A stretch of 64,000 bases of DNA from AC-32 sp963736055. Its GTDB lineage: Bacteria > Actinomycetota > Thermoleophilia > Gaiellales > Gaiellaceae. Made by a program: the position numbers and the translations under genes. Under the pieces are notes generated by a model. That model was not told where the DNA came from, did not search any database, and saw only the letters and a list, made by a program, of their open reading frames with translations. How positions within the stretch are numbered: position 1 is the first letter of the stretch; every line of letters begins with the position of its first letter. The stretch is from NCBI GenBank assembly GCA_963736055.1, contig CAVTNM010000008.1, forward strand, positions 682,001-746,000, in the 5' to 3' direction. This document shows positions 8,493 through 16,401 of this stretch, piece by piece.

Positions 8493-8927
8493 ATGCGCAA
8501 GGCAATCATCGGACTCGGAGTCGCAGCGGCAGCGCTGGCGATCGCACTCACCGCAATCGCGGCACCGAACGCCAAAACCACCAAGCTGGTGGCGAATCTC
8601 AAGGGCAGCAACGAAGGGGCACCGGCCTCGAACAAGGGCAAGACCGAGCTCAGGCTCACCCCGTCCACCGGCAAGGTCTGCTGGGAGACGAAGATCACGA
8701 AGATCGACGGCAAGCCGAACGCGTCGCATATCCACAAGGGGGGCAAGGGCATCTCCGGCAACGTGGTCGTCCCGCTCGGCGCCGGGTACAAGCGCGAGGG
8801 TTGCGCGACAGCGTCGAAGTCCCTCGTCAAGGCGATCCTCAAGAACCCCGGTCGCTATTACGTGAACGTGCACAACGCAAAGCACCCGGCCGGCGCGATG
8901 CGCGGCCAGCTGGTTCGGGGGACTTAG
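8493..8927 (+). CDS. Secreted CHRD domain protein
   Basis: 144 residues with a signal peptide (MRKAIIGLGVAAAALAIALTAIAA). The mature part matches the CHRD domain: it begins KLVANLKGSNE and later has ASHIHKGGKGISGNVVVPL and the C-terminal RYYVNVHNAKHPAGAMRGQL, with the conserved His residues. CHRD domains occur in chordin and in many bacterial secreted proteins of unknown function. Two cysteines (in GKVCWE and GCATAS) could form a disulfide. A strong ribosome site (GAGAGGAGAGG) precedes ATG 8493. Confidence 0.85.
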   Translation: MRKAIIGLGVAAAALAIALTAIAAPNAKTTKLVANLKGSNEGAPASNKGKTELRLTPSTGKVCWETKITKIDGKPNASHIHKGGKGISGNVVVPLGAGYKREGCATASKSLVKAILKNPGRYYVNVHNAKHPAGAMRGQLVRGT

Positions 8928-8941
8928 GTCCTCCAGGAGGC

Positions 8942-8973
8942 GGGGCCCGGCGGACCCTCGCCGCCGGGTCCCC
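8942..8973. terminator. Bidirectional hairpin between convergent genes
   Basis: A 12-bp stem (GGGGCCCGGCGG at 8942-8953 with CCGCCGGGTCCC at 8962-8973, allowing one G-U) with a short loop. It sits between the CHRD gene and the convergent E2 gene, where a shared terminator is expected. No U-tract follows on either side. Confidence 0.6.
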
Positions 8974-8978
8974 TCCGC

Positions 8979-10091
8979 CTATCCCTTCTCGAGTCGCCGG
9001 ATCACGGCGAGCCCGAACTCGGCAGCCCGCGCGCCGTCGACCACGCGGTGGTCGAAGGTGACCGAGACGTACCCGATGGGTCGGGCGACGATCTCGCCGT
9101 CGCGCACCACGGGCCGCTCGGCGACGCGGCCGATGCTGAGGATCCCGACCTCGGGATGGTTGACGATCGGGGTCGTCAGGAGGCCGCCGAGCTTGCCGGC
9201 GCTCGTGACCGTGAAGGTCGAGCCGCGCAGCTCCTCCGGCTTGAGCGAGCCCTGCCGTGCCGCCTCGGCCAGCCGCTCGACCTCGGCCTGCAGCTCCTCG
9301 AGAGACGCTTCGTCGCAGTTGCGGACCACCGGAACGACGAGGCCCTGGTCGGTCTGCACGGCGATGCCGAGGTCGTAGCGGTCGAGGTAGACGATCTGGT
9401 CGCCCTCCAGGCGCGCGTTCAGCTCCGGGAACTCCTTCAAGGTCGCTGCGACGGCCTCGAGCGCGATCGGCACGAGGCGTCTCAGGTCGACCGCGCCGAA
9501 ATCTGCCTCCTCGACCCAGGTCACGGGCGGAACCTCCGCGTGCGCACGGGCCATGTGCTCCGCCACGAGCCGCCGCACGCCGCGCAGCGGCTCCCGGCGT
9601 CCCTCCGGGACCTGTCCCGGGGTCTGACCCCGGGACATGGCCGCTCCGCGCACGTCCTCCTCGGTCACCCGACCCTGCGGCCCCGTCCCGTCCAGCGCCT
9701 CGAGGTCGACGCCGTGCTCCTGCGCAAGCCGTCGGACGAGCGGCGTCGCGCGGACGCGTCCCTTCTGGACCGGTCCCGGGGTCTGACCCCCTGACGTGGC
9801 CGTTTCGGACGCGTCGGTCGGCTCGGGTCGAGGCTGCTCGGGCGGCCTCTCGCCGTCCGCGCCGATCACGACCAGGACCGCCCCGACCGGGACGACGGCA
9901 CCTTCGGCGACGAGGATCCGCGCGACGGTCCCTGCCGCGGGCGAGGGAATCTCGACGGTCGTCTTGTCCGTCTGTATCTCGACGAGCGGGTCGTCCTCGG
10001 CGATCTCCTGGCCCTCCTGCACGAGCCAGCGCGCGATCTCGCCTTCGGTCAGGCCCTCGCCGAGATCGGGGAGCTTGAACTCGTACGCCAC
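8979..10091 (-). CDS. Dihydrolipoamide acyltransferase (E2) of a branched-chain 2-oxoacid dehydrogenase
   Basis: 370 residues. Lipoyl domain at about 1-80 with the lipoyl-lysine in VEIQTDKTTVEIP; peripheral-subunit-binding domain at about 114-150 (ATPLVRRLAQEHGVDL, GRVTEEDV); catalytic acyltransferase domain to the end with TFTVTSAGKLGGLLTTPIVN and the active-site VTFDHRVVDGA. E2 transfers the acyl group from E1 to CoA. It ends an operon with E1alpha, E1beta and an acetamidase-like gene; E3 is not in the window. It is a short E2 with one lipoyl domain. Both flexible linkers contain a translated copy of the same palindromic DNA repeat (peptides GGQTPG and RGQTPG). Confidence 0.93.
   Translation of the reverse strand: MAYEFKLPDLGEGLTEGEIARWLVQEGQEIAEDDPLVEIQTDKTTVEIPSPAAGTVARILVAEGAVVPVGAVLVVIGADGERPPEQPRPEPTDASETATSGGQTPGPVQKGRVRATPLVRRLAQEHGVDLEALDGTGPQGRVTEEDVRGAAMSRGQTPGQVPEGRREPLRGVRRLVAEHMARAHAEVPPVTWVEEADFGAVDLRRLVPIALEAVAATLKEFPELNARLEGDQIVYLDRYDLGIAVQTDQGLVVPVVRNCDEASLEELQAEVERLAEAARQGSLKPEELRGSTFTVTSAGKLGGLLTTPIVNHPEVGILSIGRVAERPVVRDGEIVARPIGYVSVTFDHRVVDGARAAEFGLAVIRRLEKG
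9613..9637. repeat. Palindromic repeat (family D, copy 1) inside the E2 gene
   Basis: A perfect 12+1+12 palindrome: TGTCCCGGGGTC, central T, GACCCCGGGACA. It lies in frame in the linker between the subunit-binding and catalytic domains of E2 and is translated as part of SRGQTPGQV. The second copy lies about 160 bases away. Confidence 0.85.
9772..9796. repeat. Palindromic repeat (family D, copy 2) inside the E2 gene
   Basis: Shares GGTCCCGGGGTCTGACCCC with copy 1; the 3' arm is partly decayed (CTGACG), leaving the perfect core GGGGTC-T-GACCCC. It lies in the linker between the lipoyl and subunit-binding domains and is translated as part of SGGQTPGPV. Confidence 0.8.
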
Positions 10092-10122
10092 GGCGGCGGA
10101 ATCTACCGGGCCTCGGGCACGC

Positions 10123-10980
10123 TCACCGGAGCGCGTCGTCCCGCAGCACGGCGTGGACGCCCAGCGTCTCGTTCACGACCTGCGTCACCCGCAGATCGAC
10201 GACCACGCTGGCGAGGGCCAGAGCGTCGCCGTCCGCGAGGCCGAGCTCGCGCCCCATGAGCGCCACCATCCCGTCGACCGCGATCCTCGCCGCGCGACCG
10301 AGGTCCGTGTCGAAGCCGAAGGTCAGCCAGGCGCCCTCGATTCGGGCAGCCGGCCACTCGAGCGGCAGGTCGTCCCGCAGGTCGAGCGTCAGCCGCGCGC
10401 TGCACGGCGTCTCGATCGCAGTGCCCGAGACCTCGCCGTCGCCCTGGGCCGCGTGGCCGTCTCCAGCGGAGAGGAGTGCCCCGTCGACCGGGATCGGAAG
10501 GTACAACGTCGTACCGGCGACGAGCTCCTTGCAGTCGATGTTCCCGCCGGAGCGGCGCGGCGGGGTCGTCGAGTGGACGCCCGGCTCCGGCGGCGGCATC
10601 CCGAGCACGCCGAGAAACGGCGCCAGGTCGAGCTCACGGCCGAGCGCGCGGCCGACCCCGCCCGCGAGCTCCCAGCGAACCGCGTGGTGCTCGCCTCCGT
10701 ACGTGACACCCCAGGCCGCGGGCTCGACCTCGTCCACGCGAACCGCCAGGGTCTCTCCGGCGCGCGCGCCGAAGACGGCGATCGGCCCCGCGAGGGCGTG
10801 GCCGGTGTCGAGCTCCGGCCTCGGTGACTCGACCTGTACCTCCGGCTCGACGTACCACGCGTGGTTGGGCACGGAGATCCGCACCGAATCGCCCGGCTCG
10901 ACCTCCAGCACCGGCTCTAGCTCCCACGAGAAATGGCCGTGGAGAACCTGCGGGTCGAGCGGCAGCTCGTGGAGCGCCAC
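10123..10980 (-). CDS. Acetamidase/formamidase family protein
   Basis: 285 residues. The N-terminus HGHFSWELEPVLEVEPGDSVRI, the LDTGHALAGPIAVFGA segment, GNIDCKELVAGTTLYLPI and DGHAAQGDGEVSGTAIE are the landmarks of the FmdA/AmdA fold. Members hydrolyse short amides such as formamide or acetamide to the acid and ammonia. Its GTG start overlaps the E1beta stop by one base, and E2 follows 31 bases downstream, so it is embedded in the 2-oxoacid dehydrogenase operon. Its actual substrate there is unknown. Confidence 0.85.
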   Translation of the reverse strand: MALHELPLDPQVLHGHFSWELEPVLEVEPGDSVRISVPNHAWYVEPEVQVESPRPELDTGHALAGPIAVFGARAGETLAVRVDEVEPAAWGVTYGGEHHAVRWELAGGVGRALGRELDLAPFLGVLGMPPPEPGVHSTTPPRRSGGNIDCKELVAGTTLYLPIPVDGALLSAGDGHAAQGDGEVSGTAIETPCSARLTLDLRDDLPLEWPAARIEGAWLTFGFDTDLGRAARIAVDGMVALMGRELGLADGDALALASVVVDLRVTQVVNETLGVHAVLRDDALR

Positions 10981-11954
10981 TAGAACTCGAGCAGCTTGCG
11001 CACAGCGTCCACGACCCGCTCGACGGACGGCATGTACGCGTCCTCGATCTGCCAGTACGGGTACGGCACGTCGTAGCCCGTCACGCGCAGGACCGGCGCC
11101 CGAAGGTCGAGCATCGACTTCTCGGCGAGGATCGCGGCGAGCTCGGCGCCGTAGCCCGCGGTTCGGGGCGCCTCCTGGACGATCACGACGCGGCCGGTCT
11201 TCGCCGCCGAGGCGAGCAGGGCGTCCTCGTCGAGCGGCTTCAAGCTCCGGATGTCCAGTACCTCGACGCTCGCCTCGCCGTCGAGCGCGTCGGCCGACTG
11301 CTCGGCCAGCGGCACCATCGCACCGTAGGCGACGAGCGTGACGTCGGTGCCCTTGCGCGCGAGCCGAGCCTCTCCGAGCGGGACGACGTGCTCGCCCTCG
11401 GGAACGTCGCCTCGCAACGTCCGGTAGTGGAGCTTCGGCTCGAGGACGACCACTGGGTCCGGGTCGCGGATCGCGGCAGCGAGCAGGCCCTTCGCGTCGC
11501 TCGGCGTCGACGGGATCGCGACCTTCACGCCCGGCGTGTGCACGTAGTAGGCCTCGGGCGAGTCGTCGTGCAGCTCAGGCGCACGCACGCCGCCGCCGTA
11601 CGGCATGCGCACGACGAGCGGGAACTCCATGGCGCCGCCGGTCCGCCAGCGGTAGCGCCCGACGTGCGTGATCAGCTGGTCGAGGCACGGGTACGAGAAG
11701 GCGTCGTACTGCATCTCGCAGACGGGCCGCCAGCCCGCCATGCAGAGCCCGACCGCGCTGCCGAGGATCCCCGCCTCCGCGAGCGGCGTGTCGACGCAGC
11801 GTTCGGGCCCGAAGCGGTCGAGCAGCCCCGCGGTCGCACGGAAGACTCCGCCCGCCCGGCCGACGTCCTCGCCCATGACCATCACGTCAGGGTCGCGCCG
11901 GAGCTCGACGTGAAACGCGTCGTTGATCGCCTCGACGAGCGTCAGCTCAGGCAC
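10980..11954 (-). CDS. 2-oxoacid dehydrogenase E1 beta subunit
   Basis: 324 residues. ELTLVEAINDAFHVELRRD, VMVMGEDVGRAGGVFRATAGLL, VDTPLAEAGILGSAVGL and MPYGGGVRAPELHDDSPEAY are hallmarks of the transketolase-type E1beta of branched-chain 2-oxoacid or pyruvate dehydrogenase. The start GTG 11954 has AGGGG eight bases upstream; a longer open frame back to 11987 reads into a palindromic repeat and is unlikely to be translated. Partner of the E1alpha gene upstream. Confidence 0.92.
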   Translation of the reverse strand: MPELTLVEAINDAFHVELRRDPDVMVMGEDVGRAGGVFRATAGLLDRFGPERCVDTPLAEAGILGSAVGLCMAGWRPVCEMQYDAFSYPCLDQLITHVGRYRWRTGGAMEFPLVVRMPYGGGVRAPELHDDSPEAYYVHTPGVKVAIPSTPSDAKGLLAAAIRDPDPVVVLEPKLHYRTLRGDVPEGEHVVPLGEARLARKGTDVTLVAYGAMVPLAEQSADALDGEASVEVLDIRSLKPLDEDALLASAAKTGRVVIVQEAPRTAGYGAELAAILAEKSMLDLRAPVLRVTGYDVPYPYWQIEDAYMPSVERVVDAVRKLLEF

Positions 11955-11971
11955 CAGCGCCACCCCTGCGT

Positions 11972-12025
11972 TTGTGCTCCAGTGCACAACCGTTCGAAAA
12001 GACCCGCTTGTTCACTGGAGCACAA
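11972..12025. repeat. Inverted-repeat element (family A, copy 1)
   Basis: Two 16-base arms, TTGTGCTCCAGTGCAC (11972-11987) and GTTCACTGGAGCACAA (12010-12025), pair with one mismatch around a 22-base loop. It occupies the gap between E1alpha and E1beta. A second element with the same arms but a different loop lies between paaA and paaB (19708-19752). It is not followed by a T-run in the direction of transcription. Confidence 0.8.
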
Positions 12026-12052
12026 GCAAGGTTCGGGCGTCGGGAGCGCGGG

Positions 12053-13129
12053 TCAGGCACCGCCGGCTCCCAGGATCCGGCGGAGCTCGGCGAGGTCGGC
12101 TTCCAGCACCGGGGGCGGGTCGGCGTACGCATGCTCGAAGACCAGGCCCGGGTCGGGCGGCGGCTCCGACTCGGCTGCGGCGATCGCGGCTCGCATCAGC
12201 TCCGCCGCCTCCGCGCGCACCGCTGCGGCCGCCTCGTCCGAGAGGAGCCCGAGCCGGTGGAGGTACGCCTCGTAGCGGCCGAGGCACTCGCGGCCCTTCT
12301 CCTCCTCCACCCGCTGCTGGTCGATGTAGGCACTCGGGTCGTCGGCCGTCGCATGCGGCGCGGCGCGGTAGGTCAGCGCCTCGATCATCGTCGGCCCCTC
12401 GCCCGCGCGCGCCCGTGCGACTGCGTCCCGGGTCGCCTCGTACACGGCGAGGACGTCGCCGCCGTCAACCCGCATCCCGGGAATCCCGTAGCCAACCGCC
12501 TTGTCCGCCAGCGTCTCCGCCGCAGTCTGCGCCGAGACCGGCGTCGAGATCGCCCACTGGTTGTTGTTGCAGAAGAGGACGAGCGGCGCGCGCATCACCC
12601 CCGCGAAGTTCGCGCCCTCGTGAAACGCGCCCTCCGAGGTGGCGCCGTCGCCGAAGTACGCGATCGCGCAGGCCCGCTCGCCGCGCAGCTTCTTGCCCCA
12701 CGCGAGGCCGGCGGCGTGGGGAACGTGGGTCGCGATCGGGACGCAGATCGAAGCGACGTTCCACTCGCGCGGATCCCACCAGCCGGCGGGGTGGCCGCGC
12801 CACCACGAGAGGACGGTCGAGGCAGGCATCCCGCGCAGGAGCCCGATCGCCGACTCGCGGTAGCTCGGGAAGATCCAGTCCTCGCGCTCGAGCGCGTACA
12901 CCGATCCCGCCTGCATCGCCTCGTGGTTCCAGAAGATCGCGTAGGTGCCGATGCGCCCCTGGCGGTGGTAGACCACCGAGCGCTCGTCGTAGGTCCGCAG
13001 GCGCACGAGCCAGCGGTGCAGCTCGAGCAGATCCTCCTCGGAGAGACCCTCGACCTCGCCGTCCGGGACACCTTCGCCGTCGCCGATCACGCGTCGAAGA
13101 TCGCGCTCGGCCGGAAGCACCTGGGCCAT
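12053..13129 (-). CDS. 2-oxoacid dehydrogenase E1 alpha subunit
   Basis: 358 residues. The thiamine-diphosphate motif is YFGDGATSEGAFHEGANFAGVMRAPLVLFCNNNQWAIS (GDG through NN), and ALTYRAAPHATADDPSAY is the conserved phosphorylation-loop region of branched-chain E1alpha. NHEAMQAGSVYAL and YRESAIGLLRG are also typical. The enzyme decarboxylates branched-chain 2-oxoacids and passes the acyl group to E2. ATG 13129 gives the MAQVLPAERDLRRV start. First gene of the E1alpha-E1beta-acetamidase-E2 operon, immediately after the MoxR-operon tail gene. Confidence 0.92.
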   Translation of the reverse strand: MAQVLPAERDLRRVIGDGEGVPDGEVEGLSEEDLLELHRWLVRLRTYDERSVVYHRQGRIGTYAIFWNHEAMQAGSVYALEREDWIFPSYRESAIGLLRGMPASTVLSWWRGHPAGWWDPREWNVASICVPIATHVPHAAGLAWGKKLRGERACAIAYFGDGATSEGAFHEGANFAGVMRAPLVLFCNNNQWAISTPVSAQTAAETLADKAVGYGIPGMRVDGGDVLAVYEATRDAVARARAGEGPTMIEALTYRAAPHATADDPSAYIDQQRVEEEKGRECLGRYEAYLHRLGLLSDEAAAAVRAEAAELMRAAIAAAESEPPPDPGLVFEHAYADPPPVLEADLAELRRILGAGGA

Positions 13130-13140
13130 GTGCCGCGAAT

Positions 13141-13677
13141 CTACCCGACGCGCCCGCGGGCAACGGCGGCCACGACGGCGAGCGCAGCCGTTGCTGCGAG
13201 CACGCCGCCGAGCTCGAGCCCGAAGCCGCCGTGGATCGGCGCGCCCGCCGCAATCACGACGAGGGCGGAGACGAGGCTCCCGGCTGCGCACATGAGCAGG
13301 ACCGTCGCCAGGCGGCGGAGCGCTGCGTCCCGCTCGGTCCAGGCGGGCACGCGGGGCTCGAGGGACCACCAGGCCAGCTCCGCCAGCAACAGGAACGCGC
13401 CGGCGTAGAGCGGCGTCCAGCTGTCGAGCGCCGCCGGGCCGTCGGCGAGCCGAACCGCCTGCTCGGCGCCCAGCAGGCCGACGGCAAACGCGATCGCGGC
13501 GCTCCAGCGCGCCGCGAGCCCGAGGCAGAGGGCAAGCAGGCCGCTGATCCCGAGCACGAGCAGCAGGGCCCGATCGTCGGAGCCCCGAACGAGCGGCGAG
13601 AGCGCGAGCGCGACGCCGACGCCGACGGCGCCTGCCCCCGTGGCTAGACGCGCGTGACGCGGGCGTGGCGCCTGAAT
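13141..13677 (-). CDS. Small membrane protein in the MoxR/DUF58 operon (probable ATT start)
   Basis: 178 residues, five or six hydrophobic segments (GAVGVGVALALSPL, LLLVLGISGLLALCLGLA, AIAFAVGLLGAEQAV, AGAFLLLAELAWW, VLLMCAAGSLVSALVVIAAG, LGGVLAATAALAVVAAVA). No ATG, GTG or TTG lies at the expected N-terminus. The best start is ATT at 13677: it is preceded by an excellent ribosome site (GGAGGAGGTGAGG, seven bases before) and overlaps the DUF58 gene end by 34 bases. Function unknown; position suggests a part of the MoxR/DUF58 membrane module. Confidence 0.6.
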   Translation of the reverse strand: MQAPRPRHARLATGAGAVGVGVALALSPLVRGSDDRALLLVLGISGLLALCLGLAARWSAAIAFAVGLLGAEQAVRLADGPAALDSWTPLYAGAFLLLAELAWWSLEPRVPAWTERDAALRRLATVLLMCAAGSLVSALVVIAAGAPIHGGFGLELGGVLAATAALAVVAAVARGRVG

Positions 13678-14915
13678 GTCCTCACCTCCTCCAGAACGGC
13701 CTGGAGCGGGACGCCGTCGCGCCATTCGACGACCGGCACTCCGAGCCGCAGGTAGCGCTTGCGCAAGGCGTCGCGGCGCAGGAGCCAGAGCCGATGCGCG
13801 AGCTCGTCGAGCTCCTGCTCGCCCACCGTGGCGAACGGCACCGGCGAGATCTCCACCACGGCGAGGTCGAAGCCGCGGGCACGCAGGTCGAGCAGCGCAT
13901 GCACCGACCGCTCGTCGAGCAGCGGCGTCAGCGCGAGGACGAGCGCGTGCGGCGGCAAGGTGCGCACCGGCAGCAGGCTCACGTCCTTCCACGCGTAGCT
14001 GAGGAAGATCTCGGCGTCGAGCAGCGAGTCGAGCACGCGGTAGAGCTGGACGAGCCCGCTCGAGGCGGTCAGCCAGTTGAGCACGCCTCCGAACGCGACG
14101 AGACCGACGCGGTCCTTCTCGCGCATGTAGTGGACGGCCAGCGAGGCGGCGGCGTGGACGGCGAAGTCGAGGGTGCTCTCGCCGTTGCCCCGGGCCTCGG
14201 CGAAGGTGTCGAGGAAGATGACGACATCGGTGTTCCGCTCCGGGTGGGTCTCGTTCACCCACGGCTCGCCTCGACGCGCCGTGGCCCGCCAGTTGACGCG
14301 GCGGACCCGGTCGCCCGGGACGAACGGCCTCAGGTCGGCGAACTCGATTCCTTCACCGCGCGTGCGCGGGAGCTGATTGCCGGCGAAGGGCTGCGTCTCG
14401 AGCGGCCGCAGGAGCTTCCTCAGCGCCTCGCCGCGCGGGTAGACCTTCAGCGGCCGCCGTCCCTCGACCGTCTGCTCGAAGACGAACAGCCCGAAGGTGT
14501 CATGCGCGCGCATGACGAGGTCGCCGACGAGATGGGCGCCCCAGCGCTCGCAGCGGAGGACGTACTCCAGCTCGCGCCGCTCGCCCGGCTGGAGGCTCAG
14601 GAGCTGCGGGTTCGGCGTCTCGGCGACGAGCCCCTCCGGAAGGTCGAGCAGGAGCTCCAGTCGCGCGACCGGCGTCTCGGAGCGCACCTCGAGCTCGGCC
14701 TTCACCGGCTCGCCCTGGACCTGCCGCTCTGGCTCGTGCTCGTACACCGACGAGACCAGCGGCTTCTCGGCGAGCGAGAGCCCCACCACGAGCAGCACGG
14801 CGAAGGGCGCCGCGAGGGCGGCCAGCTCCGGGCGGCCGAGCACGAGCGCAGCCAGCAGGGCGGCACCGGTGAGCGTGGTGTACGCGCCGAGCTTCGCCGT
14901 CGCCGCGCGGTTCAC
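13644..14915 (-). CDS. DUF58 domain protein
   Basis: 423 residues. Two N-terminal hydrophobic segments are followed by a beta-rich region and the DUF58 motif (EFADLRPFVPGDRVRRVNWRATARRGEPWVNE), then a von Willebrand A-like domain with DVVIFLDTFAEA. DUF58 proteins are partners of MoxR ATPases and are thought to act in assembly or maturation of envelope or metal-dependent proteins. The start overlaps the MoxR stop by four bases. The C-terminal end overlaps the start of the next small membrane protein. Confidence 0.88.
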   Translation of the reverse strand: MNRAATAKLGAYTTLTGAALLAALVLGRPELAALAAPFAVLLVVGLSLAEKPLVSSVYEHEPERQVQGEPVKAELEVRSETPVARLELLLDLPEGLVAETPNPQLLSLQPGERRELEYVLRCERWGAHLVGDLVMRAHDTFGLFVFEQTVEGRRPLKVYPRGEALRKLLRPLETQPFAGNQLPRTRGEGIEFADLRPFVPGDRVRRVNWRATARRGEPWVNETHPERNTDVVIFLDTFAEARGNGESTLDFAVHAAASLAVHYMREKDRVGLVAFGGVLNWLTASSGLVQLYRVLDSLLDAEIFLSYAWKDVSLLPVRTLPPHALVLALTPLLDERSVHALLDLRARGFDLAVVEISPVPFATVGEQELDELAHRLWLLRRDALRKRYLRLGVPVVEWRDGVPLQAVLEEVRTFRRHARVTRV

Positions 14916-15889
14916 TCGGCCGGTTCGGGCTCCGGCTCGGCCTCGGCCTTCGGCGTCGGCACGCGACCGAGCAGCTCGACCACGAGGTCCTCGGGACGCA
15001 GGCGCTGCACCCAGAGCTCCGGCCGCAGCGAGAGACGGTGCGCGAGCGCCGGGACCGCGACGGCCTTCACGTCCTCGGGCGTGACGAAGTCGCGGCCCTT
15101 GAGCGCCGCCCGGCCGCGTGAGAGCTTCAGCAAAGCGAGGGAGCCACGAGGGCTCGCGCCGACCTGGACGCCCGGGGCGTCGCGCGTGGCTGCGACGAGG
15201 TCGACCATGTAGAGGCCGACGCTGCGGTCGACGTGCACCTGCTCGAGCGCCCGCTGCATCTCGATCAGCTCGTCGCGGCTGACGACCTGGTCGAGCTCGA
15301 CCTCGTCAGCGCTTCGCTCGAGCCTGCGCTCGAGCACCTCCCATTCGTCCTCGCGCTCGGGGTAGCCGACGCCGATCCGCAGCATGAAGCGGTCGAGCTG
15401 CGCCTCCGGCAGCGGATAGGTGCCCTCGTACTCGATCGGGTTCTGGGTGGCCAGCACGAGGAACGGCGGCGCCAGCGGGTGCGTCGTCCCCTCGATCGTG
15501 ACCTGCCGCTCCTGCATCGCCTCGAGCAGCGCGGCCTGCGTCTTCGGAGGAGCGCGGTTGATCTCGTCCGCGAGCAGGAGGTTGGTGAAGATCGGGCCGG
15601 GCCGGAACTCGAAGTCGCCTTCGCGCTGGTTGTAGATCGACGAGCCGGTCACGTCCGAGGGCATCAGGTCGGGCGTGAACTGGACTCGCGTGAAGCCGAT
15701 GCTCGTGACCTGGGCGAAGGCCCGCGCCGTCAGGGTCTTCGCCAGGCCTGGAAAGTCCTCGATCAGCACGTGCCCGTCCGCGAGGATCCCGAGCAGGACG
15801 AGCTCCAGCGCCTCTCGCTTTCCCACGACGGCGCGCTCGACCTCGTCGAGGATCCGATCGGCCTGCCGGGCGAGCTCGTCGACCGTCAC
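14912..15889 (-). CDS. MoxR family AAA+ ATPase
   Basis: 325 residues. VVGKREALELVLLGILADGHVLIEDFPGLAKT has the MoxR-type P-loop (residues 47-52), LLADEIN (105-111) is Walker B, LATQNPIEYEGTYPLPEAQLDRF is the sensor 1 and arginine region, and a helical lid domain follows. MoxR ATPases act as chaperones for maturation of protein complexes. The operon order is DUF4129, small membrane protein, MoxR, DUF58, membrane protein, with start/stop overlaps at each junction. The C-terminus has an acidic Pro-Glu tail (EAEPEPEPAE). Confidence 0.93.
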   Translation of the reverse strand: MTVDELARQADRILDEVERAVVGKREALELVLLGILADGHVLIEDFPGLAKTLTARAFAQVTSIGFTRVQFTPDLMPSDVTGSSIYNQREGDFEFRPGPIFTNLLLADEINRAPPKTQAALLEAMQERQVTIEGTTHPLAPPFLVLATQNPIEYEGTYPLPEAQLDRFMLRIGVGYPEREDEWEVLERRLERSADEVELDQVVSRDELIEMQRALEQVHVDRSVGLYMVDLVAATRDAPGVQVGASPRGSLALLKLSRGRAALKGRDFVTPEDVKAVAVPALAHRLSLRPELWVQRLRPEDLVVELLGRVPTPKAEAEPEPEPAE

Positions 15890-16401
15890 AGCGCCTCCAG
15901 CCGTTCGACGACCCGCTCGGCGGCGTCCGGGGAGATCCCGGGCGCGAAACGGCGGACGGGCGGCGCGCGATCCGGGCGAACGAGCTCCCAGAGCTCGTCT
16001 CCGAGAGCCTTCTCGACCTCTGGGCCGCCGGCCTCGAGCCGCAGCCCGCGGGCGGCGAGCCGCTCGTCGGCGATCTCCCGCAGGGTCGGCCGGAGCCGGA
16101 AGTGGAGGTCGAACGCGGTCGAGCCGCCGAGCGTGAGCTCGCGCTCGAGCCGCTCCAGCTCGGGCGGCCGCAGCGGGCCGGGCGGCTGCCGGTCGAGCGC
16201 CTCCGCCAGCGCCGATCGCCCGGCGCGGGGATACGCCTCCCGCGTAGCCATCACGACTTCGAGCAGGGCCAGTCCGCCCACCACGAGTATGTAGACGTCC
16301 AATTCGAGCGCAAAGCGGCCCGGCTGAGCGAATCGGGCCAGGACGAGTGCGATCGTCGCGAGGACTGCGAGGAAGATCCAGGTCTGGATCATCCGCTTCA
16401 C
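15886..16401 (-). CDS. Small membrane protein of the MoxR operon
   Basis: 171 residues. Two transmembrane helices (about 6-22 and 35-52) are followed by a cytoplasmic region of about 115 residues with charged helices (PPELERLERELTLGGSTAFDLHFRLRPTLREIADERLAARGL). Similar small proteins sit between DUF4129 and MoxR genes in many actinobacteria, but I know no assigned function. It overlaps both neighbours by four bases. Confidence 0.7.
   Translation of the reverse strand: MKRMIQTWIFLAVLATIALVLARFAQPGRFALELDVYILVVGGLALLEVVMATREAYPRAGRSALAEALDRQPPGPLRPPELERLERELTLGGSTAFDLHFRLRPTLREIADERLAARGLRLEAGGPEVEKALGDELWELVRPDRAPPVRRFAPGISPDAAERVVERLEAL

Noticed and set aside
9613..9637. Transcription terminator
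   Set aside because: It lies inside a complete E2 coding sequence and in frame, so ending transcription here would cut the gene.
14173..15212. Plus-strand frames over DUF58 and MoxR
   Set aside because: They are antisense to well-supported genes and have no recognisable domain.
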